64,000 nt of DNA. Source: Streptomyces radicis (GTDB lineage Bacteria; Actinomycetota; Actinomycetes; Streptomycetales; Streptomycetaceae). Made by a program: the position numbers and the translations under genes. The stretch covers positions 1 to 64,000 of the forward strand of contig NZ_RBDY01000029.1 of the NCBI RefSeq assembly GCF_003626575.1, in the 5' to 3' direction. The stretch's first letter is position 1. Each line of letters begins with the position of its first letter. The notes below the pieces were generated by a model, which was not told the DNA's origin, made no database searches, and worked only from the letters and a program-made list of their open reading frames with translations. Shown piece by piece: positions 16,852 to 25,325 of this stretch.

Positions 16852-17832
16852 GTGGCTCCGCGTCAGCGATCGTGGCTCCGTCCCGGTGAACACGCCATTG
16901 TCACGGGGGGTTCGAGCGGCATCGGCCTGGCCACCGCGGCCGCTCTGGCGGACCGGGGCGCGGTCGTCTCGTTGCTCGCCAGGGGCTCCGAACGCCTCGA
17001 ATCGGCCGCGGCCTGGCTGCGGCGCCGCGGGGCCGTCGCGGTCCACACGGCCGTGGCCGATGTGACCGACCGGGCGCAGGTGACCCGCGCCGTCGAGGGG
17101 CTGGTGCGCGCGGCGGGCCCGTGTGCCGTGCTGGTCACCTCGGCGGGGCAGTCGAGGCCGGGGCGTTTTCTCGGGCTGCCGGACGAGGCGTTCACGGGGC
17201 TGGTCGAGGTGGACTACCTGGGCACGCTGTGGCCGATCCGCGCGGTCGTGCCGCAGATGGTGGCGCGAGGCCGTGGCACGGTGGTCACGATCTCGTCGGT
17301 GGCCGGGCTGATCGGGGTCCCCGGGTACAGCGCGTACGGGGCGGCGAAGTTCGCGGTGCGTGGCCTGTCGGAGGTGCTGCGCGGGGAGCTGGCGCCGCAT
17401 CGGGTGCGGGTGGCCTGTGTGTTCCCGCCGGATGTGGACACCCCGCAGCTCGCGGCGGAGCGGCGGTGGCGCCCGGTCGAGACGGACGCGGTCAGCGGCA
17501 CGATCGCGCCGCTGCGGCCCGAGGTGGTGGCCGCGCGGATCCTGGCGGGGGTGGACCGGGGGCGGCCTGTCATCTGTGTGGACCGGATCGGCGGGCTGCT
17601 CGCGCGGTTCGGGGGCGTCCTCGCGCCCCTGCTGCGGCGCTATGTCGACCACCGGGTCGGCGGGGCGCTCCTGGGGGCGGCGTCCGGGGTCAGGGGCTCT
17701 CGGCGGGGAGCGGGGCGGTGGCGTGGTGGCGCGGGCGGATCAGGTCGACCGGCTCGTAGTCATCGGGCGCGCCGCGGGGAACGAGGCGCAGCAGGCGGCC
17801 CACGGCGGCGAACGCGTCGAGAATCCGTGTGA
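16852..17832 (+). CDS. Short-chain dehydrogenase resembling 3-ketodihydrosphingosine reductase
   Basis: GTG at 16852 is chosen because GAGGAAAGG lies 8 nt upstream; the frame is also open from GTG 16825. The NADP site is TGGSSGIG (18-25), and catalytic residues are Ser149, Tyr162 and Lys166 in GYSAYGAAK. The downstream stretch FPPDVDTPQL, then RPVETDAVSG, is the part most like eukaryotic KDSR enzymes, which reduce 3-ketodihydrosphingosine. The last 45 residues are Arg/Gly-rich and lie antisense to the end of the next gene (143-bp overlap), so this tail may be non-functional or the true stop may lie elsewhere. Confidence 0.8.
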   Translation: MAPRQRSWLRPGEHAIVTGGSSGIGLATAAALADRGAVVSLLARGSERLESAAAWLRRRGAVAVHTAVADVTDRAQVTRAVEGLVRAAGPCAVLVTSAGQSRPGRFLGLPDEAFTGLVEVDYLGTLWPIRAVVPQMVARGRGTVVTISSVAGLIGVPGYSAYGAAKFAVRGLSEVLRGELAPHRVRVACVFPPDVDTPQLAAERRWRPVETDAVSGTIAPLRPEVVAARILAGVDRGRPVICVDRIGGLLARFGGVLAPLLRRYVDHRVGGALLGAASGVRGSRRGAGRWRGGAGGSGRPARSHRARRGERGAAGGPRRRTRRESV

Positions 17833-18958
17833 TCTGCTCCTCGGTGTGGGTGGCCTGGGCCGTGACGCGGATGAGGGAGCGGTGGGAGGGCACGCCGGGC
17901 GGGATCACCGCGTTGGTGTAGACGCCGTGGTCGAGCAGCTCCTGCCAGGCGCGCAGGCACAGCAGCTCGTCGCCGATGTGGACGGGCACCACGGGGGTGA
18001 CCGAGGGGCTCGTGGTGTAGCCGAGGGCGCGCAGCCCGTTGTGGAGCCGCTCGGCGTGGTTGAACACCCGCTGTCTGCGGTCGGGTTCGGTCTCGATGAC
18101 GGTGAGGGCGGCGAGCGCGGCGGCGGCCGAGGCCGGGGACATGGCGGCCGTGAAGACGAAGGGCCGCGCGGTGTAGCGCAGGAACCTGACGATGTGCTCG
18201 GGGCCCGCGACGAAGCCGCCGAGGGAGCCGAAGCACTTGGAGAGGGTGCCGGTCTGGAGGTCGACGGCGTCCATGAGGCCGAAGTGCTCGGCCACGCCGC
18301 GCCCGCGCTCGCCCAGCAGCCCGATGTCGTGGGCGCCGTCCACGACCAGGCGGGCGCCGTGCCGCCGGGCCAACGTGCCGAGCCCGGGCAGCGGGCACAC
18401 GTCGCCCTCCATGGAGAACAGGCCGTCGGTGACGATGAGCTTGGCGGTGTCGGGCCCGGCGGCGCTCAGCAGCCGCTCCAGGTGGTCGAGGTCGCGGTGG
18501 CGGTAGCGGCGCCGCGCGGCGGGGCTGAGGCGGACGGCGTCGACGAGCGAGGCGTGGTTGGACATGTCGCTGAAGACGGTGTCGCCGCGTTCGAGCAGGG
18601 CCGTGAGCATGAGGTTGGCCTGGAAGCCCGTCGTGGTGACGAGGGCGGCGGGGCGCTCGAGGAAGGCGGCGATGCGGTGTTCGAGCTCCTCGTGCAGGAC
18701 CATCGTGCCGTTGAGGCTGCGGGAGCCCGAGCAGCTCGCGCCGTAGCGGCGCACGGCCTCGGCGGCGGCCTCGGTCACGCGGGGGTCGCAGGCGAGGCCG
18801 AGGTAGTCGTTGCAGCCCGCCATGACGCTCGGCCGCCCTTCGACGGTGACCTCGCCAGGACCTTTCGGGGTCAGGGCGCGGAAATAGGGCCAGTCCGAGA
18901 TCTCGCCCATGGCCTTTTCGAGGATGGGCGCGATTCTCTTGTCGAAAACATCTTCCAT
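17690..18958 (-). CDS. Alpha-oxoamine synthase (serine palmitoyltransferase / CqsA-like, PLP)
   Basis: A 422-residue fold-type I PLP enzyme that should condense an amino acid with an acyl thioester, releasing CO2. Visible features are GSRSLNGT (78-85), SNHASLVDA with His135 over the PLP ring, the DGLFSMEGD strand, VVDGAH with Asp207 and His210, and TLSKCFGSLGGF with the Schiff-base Lys241. These fit serine palmitoyltransferase and CAI-1 synthase better than biotin-pathway KAPA synthase. Start: ATG at 18958, with AGAGG further upstream; ATG at 18979 is an alternative. It overlaps the convergent KDSR-like gene by 143 bp. Confidence 0.87.
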   Translation of the reverse strand: MEDVFDKRIAPILEKAMGEISDWPYFRALTPKGPGEVTVEGRPSVMAGCNDYLGLACDPRVTEAAAEAVRRYGASCSGSRSLNGTMVLHEELEHRIAAFLERPAALVTTTGFQANLMLTALLERGDTVFSDMSNHASLVDAVRLSPAARRRYRHRDLDHLERLLSAAGPDTAKLIVTDGLFSMEGDVCPLPGLGTLARRHGARLVVDGAHDIGLLGERGRGVAEHFGLMDAVDLQTGTLSKCFGSLGGFVAGPEHIVRFLRYTARPFVFTAAMSPASAAAALAALTVIETEPDRRQRVFNHAERLHNGLRALGYTTSPSVTPVVPVHIGDELLCLRAWQELLDHGVYTNAVIPPGVPSHRSLIRVTAQATHTEEQITRILDAFAAVGRLLRLVPRGAPDDYEPVDLIRPRHHATAPLPAESP

Positions 18959-19121
18959 GTCTTCCGCGGCACCTCTCATTCTCGGACGGCGGCACTTACA
19001 CACCGGGCGGCCGGGGAGGGGACGGCCGCGCGACGTAAGGCTACACAAGGAATGTCGTCGCGCACGTGGATGAGAATGCCGAGAAATGTCCGCGGGCTCG
19101 CGGTCTCCTTTTCTCCCGAAT

Positions 19122-19155
19122 GGCGGGCACGCGTTCGTCCTGTCGCGTGCCCGCC
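19122..19155 (-). terminator. Hairpin terminator after the Liv/dehydrogenase operon
   Basis: GGCGGGCACGCG (19122-19133) and CGCGTGCCCGCC (19144-19155) form a perfect 12-bp stem with a 10-nt loop, 18 bp beyond the stop of the leftward secreted dehydrogenase gene. There is no T-tract, which is usual in Streptomyces. Confidence 0.7.
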
Positions 19156-19173
19156 GTTCGGGGTCGGGCCGGG

Positions 19174-22100
19174 TCAGGAGAGGGGAGTCCCGGTGACGGT
19201 GGGCGCGGTGAGGCGGCCGTGGTTGTCGAACGAGCCGAAGCCCAGGCGGCCACCGGAGAAGGTGGTGTCGGTCGCGGTCATCAGGGGGGTCGTGGCGTTG
19301 TCGACATAGACCTCGGTGCGGCCCGTCGGGGCGCAGAAGTCGATCCTGACGTCGTGCCACTCGGTGTCGTCGATCGCCGGTGGCGCGCCCTCGTCGACGC
19401 CGTTCCACTGGTCGTCGACGCGGAGGCGGTCGGCGTCGTTCACGACGAAGACGCCGTTGTGCGGGTAGATGGTGTTGTCCTGCGACAGATGGACGTAGGA
19501 GAACCGGGTGGGTGAGCGGTAGTTGTAGATCAGGACCACGTCGCGGTCGTTCCTGGTGACCGGCTCGTCGATGCGGACGGTCGCCTCGTAGCGGAACGAG
19601 CCGTACTCGGGGCCCGCGGTGAGGACGGCGTACTCGAAGGGGCGGCGGGGGCCTTCCGGTTGCTCGCCGCGCTCGGTCTGGATGACCTCGCCGTTCTCGA
19701 ACGCCCAGCGGGACGGGGTCAGCGGCGCCCAGTCGGCGGCGTCGGTGACATCGGTGGTGACGGTGTCGCCCAGGTCGCACGGGGCGCCCGTGCCGCCGCC
19801 TTCGCTCGCCGAGGTGACGCGCCACACCTTGCCGTTGGCCTTGGACAGCAGGTAGACGCGGCCCTCGGCGTCCTGGCCGAAGCGCAGGTCCACGCGGTTA
19901 CTTCCGGCGAGTTGACGCATGGTGACAGGCTCGCCCGCCGCGTCGACAAGGCCGACCTGGTGGAACGGGGCGCGGTCCTCGCCGCGCCGCATCTCGGCGG
20001 CGTGGGCGAAGCGGACCTCGCCGCTGACGATGTCGCCGAAGAGGTACTTGCCGTCGAGCGCCGGGTAGGCGTCGGAGCGGGAGACAAAGCCGCCGACGAG
20101 GGAGACACCGGAGTTACGGCCGAGCGAGAGCACGGGGTAGGTGTAGCCGAACCGCTCGTCGTCCGGCGGCAGCGGGTAGACGTGCGAGGGGTCGTCCTTC
20201 TTGAAGAGGAAGCCGCCCTCGCGCTCGTTCCAGCCGAAGTCGTCGCCCGGCAGCACCTCGTAGACGGAGTCGATGGACTGCTCGCCGATCATGCCGACGA
20301 ACATCCGGCCGTCCTCGGGGTCCCAGCTGAAGCGGTGGGGATTGCGCAGGCCGAGGGCGTAGACCTCGCCGATGGCGTCGGGGTCGCCGACGAACGGGTT
20401 GTCCCGGGGGATGCCGTACGCGCCGCCAGGACCGTCGGTGCCCGAGGGGTCGATGCGCAGGATCTTGCCCTGGGGCTCACCCGGATCGCCTGGCCTGGTC
20501 GAGAAGTTGGGGACCTCGTCGCCGTCGCCCGAGGCGATGTGGAGCAGCCCGTACTCGGGGTCGCCCGGCTCGGCCAGTGGATGGAACCCGATCTGCTGGA
20601 GGCCGTGGAGGAAGCGGCTGTAGCCGACCCGCAGCACTTCGCGGTGGGTGCCTGAGAACGTGTCGGCGCGCGGGTCGTCCGCGATCCACTCGGTGACGAC
20701 GCCGTGCACGCGGGTGTCGGGCGGCGGGGTGTGGGTCGGGGTCGCGGTGGTGAGGGCGTCGCCCGCCTCGGTGTGGACGGTGTAGAACGTGCCGTTGGTG
20801 GCGAACTCGGGGTGGAACGCGACAAAGCCGAGGCCGGTGCCCAGGCTCGGCTGACGCACGAAGTCGGGGAACCGCGCCGCCGCGTCGAGATAGGTGGTGT
20901 GCGCGCCTGTCTCCTCGTCCACCAGGTAGAGCGGGCCGTTGAGGTCGGGGACGGCGAGGCGGCCCGAGCCCTGGCCGCTGTCACCCGGCACCTCGGAGAC
21001 ATAGTTGACGCGGGCCTGGGTGCCGGTGCCCGTGGTCGGCAGGTCGGCGACCTCTTCGAGTTGGAGCGTCACGTCGGAGGGCAGGGGCGTCTCGGGGATG
21101 GGGGTCTCGATCGGCTGGTCGCCCGTGTCGACCACGTCGCAGTCGGCCGCGTCGCCGCTGGGGACGCGGAGGTTGGCGCTGTGCTGGTCGACGGCGATGT
21201 CGTCGACCAGCAGGCGGCCCGCGCTGTTCGCGCCGTTGAGCGCGAAGAAGCGGTCGAGCGCGGCGGTCGTGGAATGGCGGAAGGCGAAGTCGATCCGGTC
21301 GTCGACCGGGAGGCGCGTGGTGGTGCGGTAGGGGCCGCCGCGGCTGTACATCGTCAGGCGGTCGGTCGCGTTGTCGGCGACCATCCACACGCACTGCCAG
21401 GCGTCGGCGGGCCAGCCGCCGACGGTGCGGAACCGCGCGCCGTCGCGGACGCCGAGGTCGCCGGTGTTCTGGTTGTTCGCCTGGACGCGCATGTCGGCGA
21501 ACGCGGCGGGCGCGTCGACGTCGGTCAGGCCGATGGAGGTGTCCAGGAGGCCGCCGCGGTGGAAGCGGAAGAAGAAGGTCCCGGTGGCGCCATCGGCGAT
21601 CGGCGGCACCGCGCGGTCGGCCGACTGGCCGTCGCCGGTCATCTCCAACGCCCGGTTGGGCGCGGGGGGTTCGGTCGGGTCATCCACGACGCGGGCGGCT
21701 GATCCGGCGCGCCAGCCGTCCTGTCCGTGGAGCGGGCCCGTGGCGTAGTCCTCGAAGTCGAGGATCTCGGCGTAGGCGGGGGCGGGGTTCTCGGTGCTGG
21801 CCGTCGCGGGCGCCACATGGATGCTGTCCAGGTGGGTGTCGCCGGACGGCGGGTCGTCGGGGTCGTTGAGCAGCAGGAACGTCTCGAGCGGCGCGTCGCC
21901 GCCCGTGCGGAACGCGAACTCGCTCTGTCCGTCCGGGCCTTGGGCGGGCCGGGGCGCGCCGTCCGGCCCCGCGACATGGACGCGGTAGGTGTCGGCTGCG
22001 TTGTCGACGGTGAGCCACAGGCCGTAGCGCTCGCCGTCGGCCACGTCCACGTCGAGGAGGCGCTCCTCGGCGCCGTCGCGGGCGAGGAGGCCGCGGGCGT

Positions 22101-22611
22101 CCAGGGTGAGCTGGGGGCCGAAGTCGGCCAGGTCGAGCGGGTCGCCCGTGGTGTCGGCGCCGAGCCCGGGCGATGTGTCGGCGCTCAGCCCGATGTTGAG
22201 CGCGGTGGCCGCCCGGTCCTCGGTGACCAGCTCCCAGAAGACCGTGCCGGTGGCGTCCGCGGGGACGGCGAGGTCGTCGAGCACGGCGTACGCGTTCCCC
22301 CGGTACTGGACCGGGACGTCGCGCTCGGACAGGAAGATGGTCAGCGCCTTGCCCGAGAGCGACGCGGGGGCCTCGTCGGAGACCACCGCGCCGTCGGGGG
22401 CGCCCGGGGTGTTGACGAACCAGGGGCCCTGCGTGCGCAGGCTCCCGTTGGCGTAGTCGTCGAAGAGCGCGAGGGGCGTGAACCCCGCCGCGGCCCGGGC
22501 CTCGTCGTGATCGTGGGACCCGGCCGCCGCGGGGAGCGCGCCGAGCAGGGTGGCCACCAGGGCGGCGGCCGTCGCCATGGGGGTGAGGCGTCTCCTTCTT
22601 CCGCTGAGCAT
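19174..22611 (-). CDS. Secreted multidomain glucose/sorbosone dehydrogenase-like protein
   Basis: A 1145-residue exported protein. Start: ATG at 22611, six bases after GAGAGGA; the ATG two codons earlier abuts the ribosome site. A basic, hydrophobic signal peptide ends near AAAGSHDHDEA. Two LamG/concanavalin-like beta domains fill about residues 40-470. A six-bladed GSDH-type beta-propeller follows (about 490-950), with GKILRIDPSGT, ALGLRNPHRFSWDP and DDFGWNEREGG. A third beta-sandwich closes the protein. The propeller family oxidises sugars using PQQ, though many members have unknown substrates. It is 81 bp downstream of livF on the same strand and may belong to that operon. Confidence 0.82.
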   Translation of the reverse strand: MLSGRRRRLTPMATAAALVATLLGALPAAAGSHDHDEARAAAGFTPLALFDDYANGSLRTQGPWFVNTPGAPDGAVVSDEAPASLSGKALTIFLSERDVPVQYRGNAYAVLDDLAVPADATGTVFWELVTEDRAATALNIGLSADTSPGLGADTTGDPLDLADFGPQLTLDARGLLARDGAEERLLDVDVADGERYGLWLTVDNAADTYRVHVAGPDGAPRPAQGPDGQSEFAFRTGGDAPLETFLLLNDPDDPPSGDTHLDSIHVAPATASTENPAPAYAEILDFEDYATGPLHGQDGWRAGSAARVVDDPTEPPAPNRALEMTGDGQSADRAVPPIADGATGTFFFRFHRGGLLDTSIGLTDVDAPAAFADMRVQANNQNTGDLGVRDGARFRTVGGWPADAWQCVWMVADNATDRLTMYSRGGPYRTTTRLPVDDRIDFAFRHSTTAALDRFFALNGANSAGRLLVDDIAVDQHSANLRVPSGDAADCDVVDTGDQPIETPIPETPLPSDVTLQLEEVADLPTTGTGTQARVNYVSEVPGDSGQGSGRLAVPDLNGPLYLVDEETGAHTTYLDAAARFPDFVRQPSLGTGLGFVAFHPEFATNGTFYTVHTEAGDALTTATPTHTPPPDTRVHGVVTEWIADDPRADTFSGTHREVLRVGYSRFLHGLQQIGFHPLAEPGDPEYGLLHIASGDGDEVPNFSTRPGDPGEPQGKILRIDPSGTDGPGGAYGIPRDNPFVGDPDAIGEVYALGLRNPHRFSWDPEDGRMFVGMIGEQSIDSVYEVLPGDDFGWNEREGGFLFKKDDPSHVYPLPPDDERFGYTYPVLSLGRNSGVSLVGGFVSRSDAYPALDGKYLFGDIVSGEVRFAHAAEMRRGEDRAPFHQVGLVDAAGEPVTMRQLAGSNRVDLRFGQDAEGRVYLLSKANGKVWRVTSASEGGGTGAPCDLGDTVTTDVTDAADWAPLTPSRWAFENGEVIQTERGEQPEGPRRPFEYAVLTAGPEYGSFRYEATVRIDEPVTRNDRDVVLIYNYRSPTRFSYVHLSQDNTIYPHNGVFVVNDADRLRVDDQWNGVDEGAPPAIDDTEWHDVRIDFCAPTGRTEVYVDNATTPLMTATDTTFSGGRLGFGSFDNHGRLTAPTVTGTPLS

Positions 22612-22641
22612 CCGCATTCCTCTCGACAGCGTTGTCGTGGG

Positions 22642-22680
22642 TGTGGTGCGTGGCTGTGGTGCGTGGATGTGGTTCGTGCG
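22642..22680. repeat. Three 13-bp tandem repeats before the secreted dehydrogenase gene
   Basis: TGTGGTGCGTGGC, TGTGGTGCGTGGA and TGTGGTTCGTGCG run head to tail in the 81-bp gap between livF and the secreted dehydrogenase gene. The first two differ at one base. They could bind a regulator or shape the 5' leader; no match to a known site is claimed. Confidence 0.6.
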
Positions 22681-22692
22681 CCGCGCCGGGCG

Positions 22693-23472
22693 TCAGCCCT
22701 CCACCGGGAGGGACGGCTCGGCCGGTCGGCCGCCGAGGTAGAGCTCGGACAGCTGGGGGTCGGCGAGGAGCTCCGGCGCGGGCCCGCTGATGTGCACGCG
22801 CCCGAGGTCGAGAACGCAGCCGAGGTCGGCCGTCTCCAGGGCGCGGCGGGCGTTCTGCTCGACGAGCAGCACCGCGGTGCCCGCGTCGCGCATGCGTGTC
22901 ACCTGCTCGAAGACGGTCGCGGTGGTCTTCGGGTCGAGGCCCATGGACGGCTCGTCGAGGAGCACCACCTTGGGGTCCACCATGAGCGAGCGGGCGAACT
23001 CCACCTGCTTCTGCTGCCCGCCCGACAGCAGCCCGGCAAGCTGCTTCCAGCGCTCGCCCACGATCGGGAAGAGGTCGCGCACGAACGCCACCCGCTCGGC
23101 GACGCGCGCCTTGTCCCGCAGGGTGTAGGCGCCGAGCAGGACGTTCTCCTCGACGGTCATCTCGCGGAAGACGCTGTGGCCTTGCAGCACATGGGCGAGC
23201 CCGGAGGCCAGCATCGCCTGCGGGCCACGGCCCGTGACGTCGTCGCCGTCGACGAGGACACGGCCCGAACGCGGCTTCAGCAGGCCGCTCGCGACCTTGA
23301 GGACGGTGGACTTGCCCGCGCCGTTGGGCCCGACCAGGCACACCACCGTGCCGGGCGGCACCTCGATGGTCAGGCCGCGCAGCACCATCGCGGCGCGGCC
23401 GTAACCGGCCTGCACGTCGTCGAGGACGAGGAGCGGCGCGGGGCCGCCTGCGGGGGTCGGCTCAGACGCCAA
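22693..23472 (-). CDS. livF: Branched-chain amino acid-type ABC transporter ATPase LivF
   Basis: A 259-residue ATPase of the HAAT/Liv importer family. Walker A is GPNGAGKST, the signature is LSGGQQKQVEFARS and Walker B is VVLLDEPSMGL; the H-loop region follows. The first 13 residues are Pro/Ala-rich. It overlaps the end of livG by 11 nt. With LivG it should drive import through LivH/LivM. The family handles branched-chain amino acids, urea or short amides, and the true substrate here is open. Confidence 0.92.
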   Translation of the reverse strand: MASEPTPAGGPAPLLVLDDVQAGYGRAAMVLRGLTIEVPPGTVVCLVGPNGAGKSTVLKVASGLLKPRSGRVLVDGDDVTGRGPQAMLASGLAHVLQGHSVFREMTVEENVLLGAYTLRDKARVAERVAFVRDLFPIVGERWKQLAGLLSGGQQKQVEFARSLMVDPKVVLLDEPSMGLDPKTTATVFEQVTRMRDAGTAVLLVEQNARRALETADLGCVLDLGRVHISGPAPELLADPQLSELYLGGRPAEPSLPVEG

Positions 23473-24202
23473 GGTAGGCCTCCAGGACTCGGGGGTCCTC
23501 GCGCACGACCGCGGGTGGCCCCTCGGCGATGGGGCGGCCGCGGTCGAAGACGACGACGTGGTGGGACAGGCTCATGACCAGGTCCATGTTGTGCTCGACG
23601 ACGAGGAACGTCCTTCCCTCGGCGTTGAGTTCGCGGATCAACGTGCCGATGCGGCCGATGAGCGCGGGGTTCACGCCGCCCGCGGGCTCGTCCAGCATGA
23701 TGGTCTCGGGGTCGCCCATGAGGACGCCCGCGAGCTCGAGGAGCTTCTGCTGGCCGTAGGAGAGGTTGCCCGCCTCGACGTTCTCCAGGTGGTCGATGCC
23801 GACGCGGACCAGCAGCCCGCGCGCCTTGGCGATGTCTTCGGCCTGGCGGGCGCCGACGAGCAGCTCGCGCAGCCGGGTGCGGCGCACCGCGACCAGCATG
23901 TTCTCCAGGACGGTCATGCGCGGGAAGACGCGGCACAGCTGGAAGCTGCGGCCGATCCCGGCGCGGGCGATCCGGTGCGGTGGCCTGCCGGTGAGGTCGC
24001 GCCCGCGGTAGGTGACCGTTCCCGAGTCGGGTCTGATCATTCCGGTGACGCAGTTGAAGAACGTGGTCTTGCCCGAGCCGTTGGGGCCGATCAGCGCGTT
24101 GATGCGGCCCTGGTGGAACGTCACCGTGGCGCCGTCGACCGCGCGCACGCCGCCGAACGACTTGGTGAGGCCCTCGGTCGCCAGGCCATCGGGGTCACTC
24201 AT
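23462..24202 (-). CDS. livG: Branched-chain amino acid-type ABC transporter ATPase LivG
   Basis: A 246-residue ATPase. It has Walker A GPNGSGKTT, the signature LSYGQQKLLELAG, and Walker B TIMLDEPAGGVNP with the extended helix characteristic of LivG. It starts with ATG 8 nt inside the end of livM (ATGAGTGA), showing coupled translation. It pairs with LivF to form the asymmetric ATPase dimer. Confidence 0.93.
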   Translation of the reverse strand: MSDPDGLATEGLTKSFGGVRAVDGATVTFHQGRINALIGPNGSGKTTFFNCVTGMIRPDSGTVTYRGRDLTGRPPHRIARAGIGRSFQLCRVFPRMTVLENMLVAVRRTRLRELLVGARQAEDIAKARGLLVRVGIDHLENVEAGNLSYGQQKLLELAGVLMGDPETIMLDEPAGGVNPALIGRIGTLIRELNAEGRTFLVVEHNMDLVMSLSHHVVVFDRGRPIAEGPPAVVREDPRVLEAYLGV

Positions 24203-25325
24203 CGGCCGCCCTCCGTGCCTCGTTCTCGTTGCGTTCGAGCAGCTCGGCGGCGGTCATCTCGCGGATGGACGAGTCCTGCGGGCCGAAGCGCTTCACGAGG
24301 TCGGTGGCCGCGGGGATGATCCCGTTGGGCGTGAACAGCACGACCACGCCGAGCAGCACGGCCGTGGCGACCAGGTGGAGCTGGGTGTCGCCGTACTCCA
24401 GCTTGAAGTACTCGAGCGCGCCGCCGACGATCAGCGCGCCGAGCAGCGGCCCGTAGAGGTGCCGCACGCCGCCAAGCAGCGCCATCAGCACCATGTACGC
24501 GCCCAGCAGGATGGAGAACTGGAAGATCGGGTCGAGATCCCCGAACCACAGCGCGTACATGCCGCCCGAGAGCCCGGTGAAGAGCGCGGAGACCAGATAC
24601 GCGACCAGCTTGTAGTCGCGCGTCGGCACGCCCAGCGCCTGCGCCTTGTCCTCGTCCTCGCGCACGGCCTTGAGCCCGGCGCCGAAGCGCGAGCGGTCGA
24701 TGACCCACCACACGAGCAGCATGACCGCGAGCAGCGCGACGAACAGGTAGAAGAACACCCGGTGGTGCTCGGGCCGCAGCAGGTCGGGGAAGGGGCGTGG
24801 CACGACAAGGCCGTTGGAGCCGCCCGTGAAGTCCTTCCACGCCTGCGAGACCAGCAGCAGGATCAGCACGAACGCGATCGAGACGATGACGAACGACGCC
24901 CCGCGCACGCGCAGCGCCGCGATGCCGACCGGGATGGTGATCAGGACGACGACGGCGCCCGCGCCCAGCCAGGCGACGAACGGCGGCCACGACAGGTCGC
25001 GGATGAGCAGCCCCGTGGCGTAGGCGCCGAGGCCGAAGAACGCCGCGTGCCCGAGGGAGATGTAGCCGGTGAAGCCGCCCATGAAGTTCCAGGCGGTGGC
25101 GGTGCAGGCGTAGGAGGCGACGACGACGCCCGCGGAGAGGATGTAGGGGTTGGGCGCCATGTTCGGGAAGGACAGGATCAGCACGGCGCCCGCCACGAAC
25201 GCGACGAGCTTGACCGCCCGCGCCACGGTGAGCGCCTGGCGCGTTCCCTTCACGTCGCGCGGCCCCGGCGCCGCGGTCCTCGTCGGGGAGGGCGGGGGCC
25301 GTTCGGTGTCAGAAGCGTTGGGCAA
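24195..25325 (-). CDS. livM: Branched-chain amino acid-type ABC transporter permease LivM
   Basis: A 376-residue permease with a hydrophilic 30-residue leader and about eight to ten membrane segments. Family signatures include GYISLGHAAFFGLGAYATG near residue 100 and a GGMYALWFGDLDP stretch. The C-terminal cytoplasmic tail is charged (ELLERNENEARRAADE). It overlaps livH by 17 nt and livG by 8 nt. It forms the channel together with LivH. Confidence 0.92.
   Translation of the reverse strand: MPNASDTERPPPSPTRTAAPGPRDVKGTRQALTVARAVKLVAFVAGAVLILSFPNMAPNPYILSAGVVVASYACTATAWNFMGGFTGYISLGHAAFFGLGAYATGLLIRDLSWPPFVAWLGAGAVVVLITIPVGIAALRVRGASFVIVSIAFVLILLLVSQAWKDFTGGSNGLVVPRPFPDLLRPEHHRVFFYLFVALLAVMLLVWWVIDRSRFGAGLKAVREDEDKAQALGVPTRDYKLVAYLVSALFTGLSGGMYALWFGDLDPIFQFSILLGAYMVLMALLGGVRHLYGPLLGALIVGGALEYFKLEYGDTQLHLVATAVLLGVVVLFTPNGIIPAATDLVKRFGPQDSSIREMTAAELLERNENEARRAADE

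Noticed and set aside
15404..18958. Alpha-oxoamine synthase as the biotin-pathway enzyme KAPA synthase
   Set aside because: No bioA, bioB or bioD neighbour is present, and the GSRSLNGT and KCFGSLGGF contexts and KDSR-like neighbour fit the SPT/CqsA branch better.
22642..22680. 13-bp repeats as a CRISPR array
   Set aside because: Units are directly adjacent with no spacers, and no cas gene is in the window.
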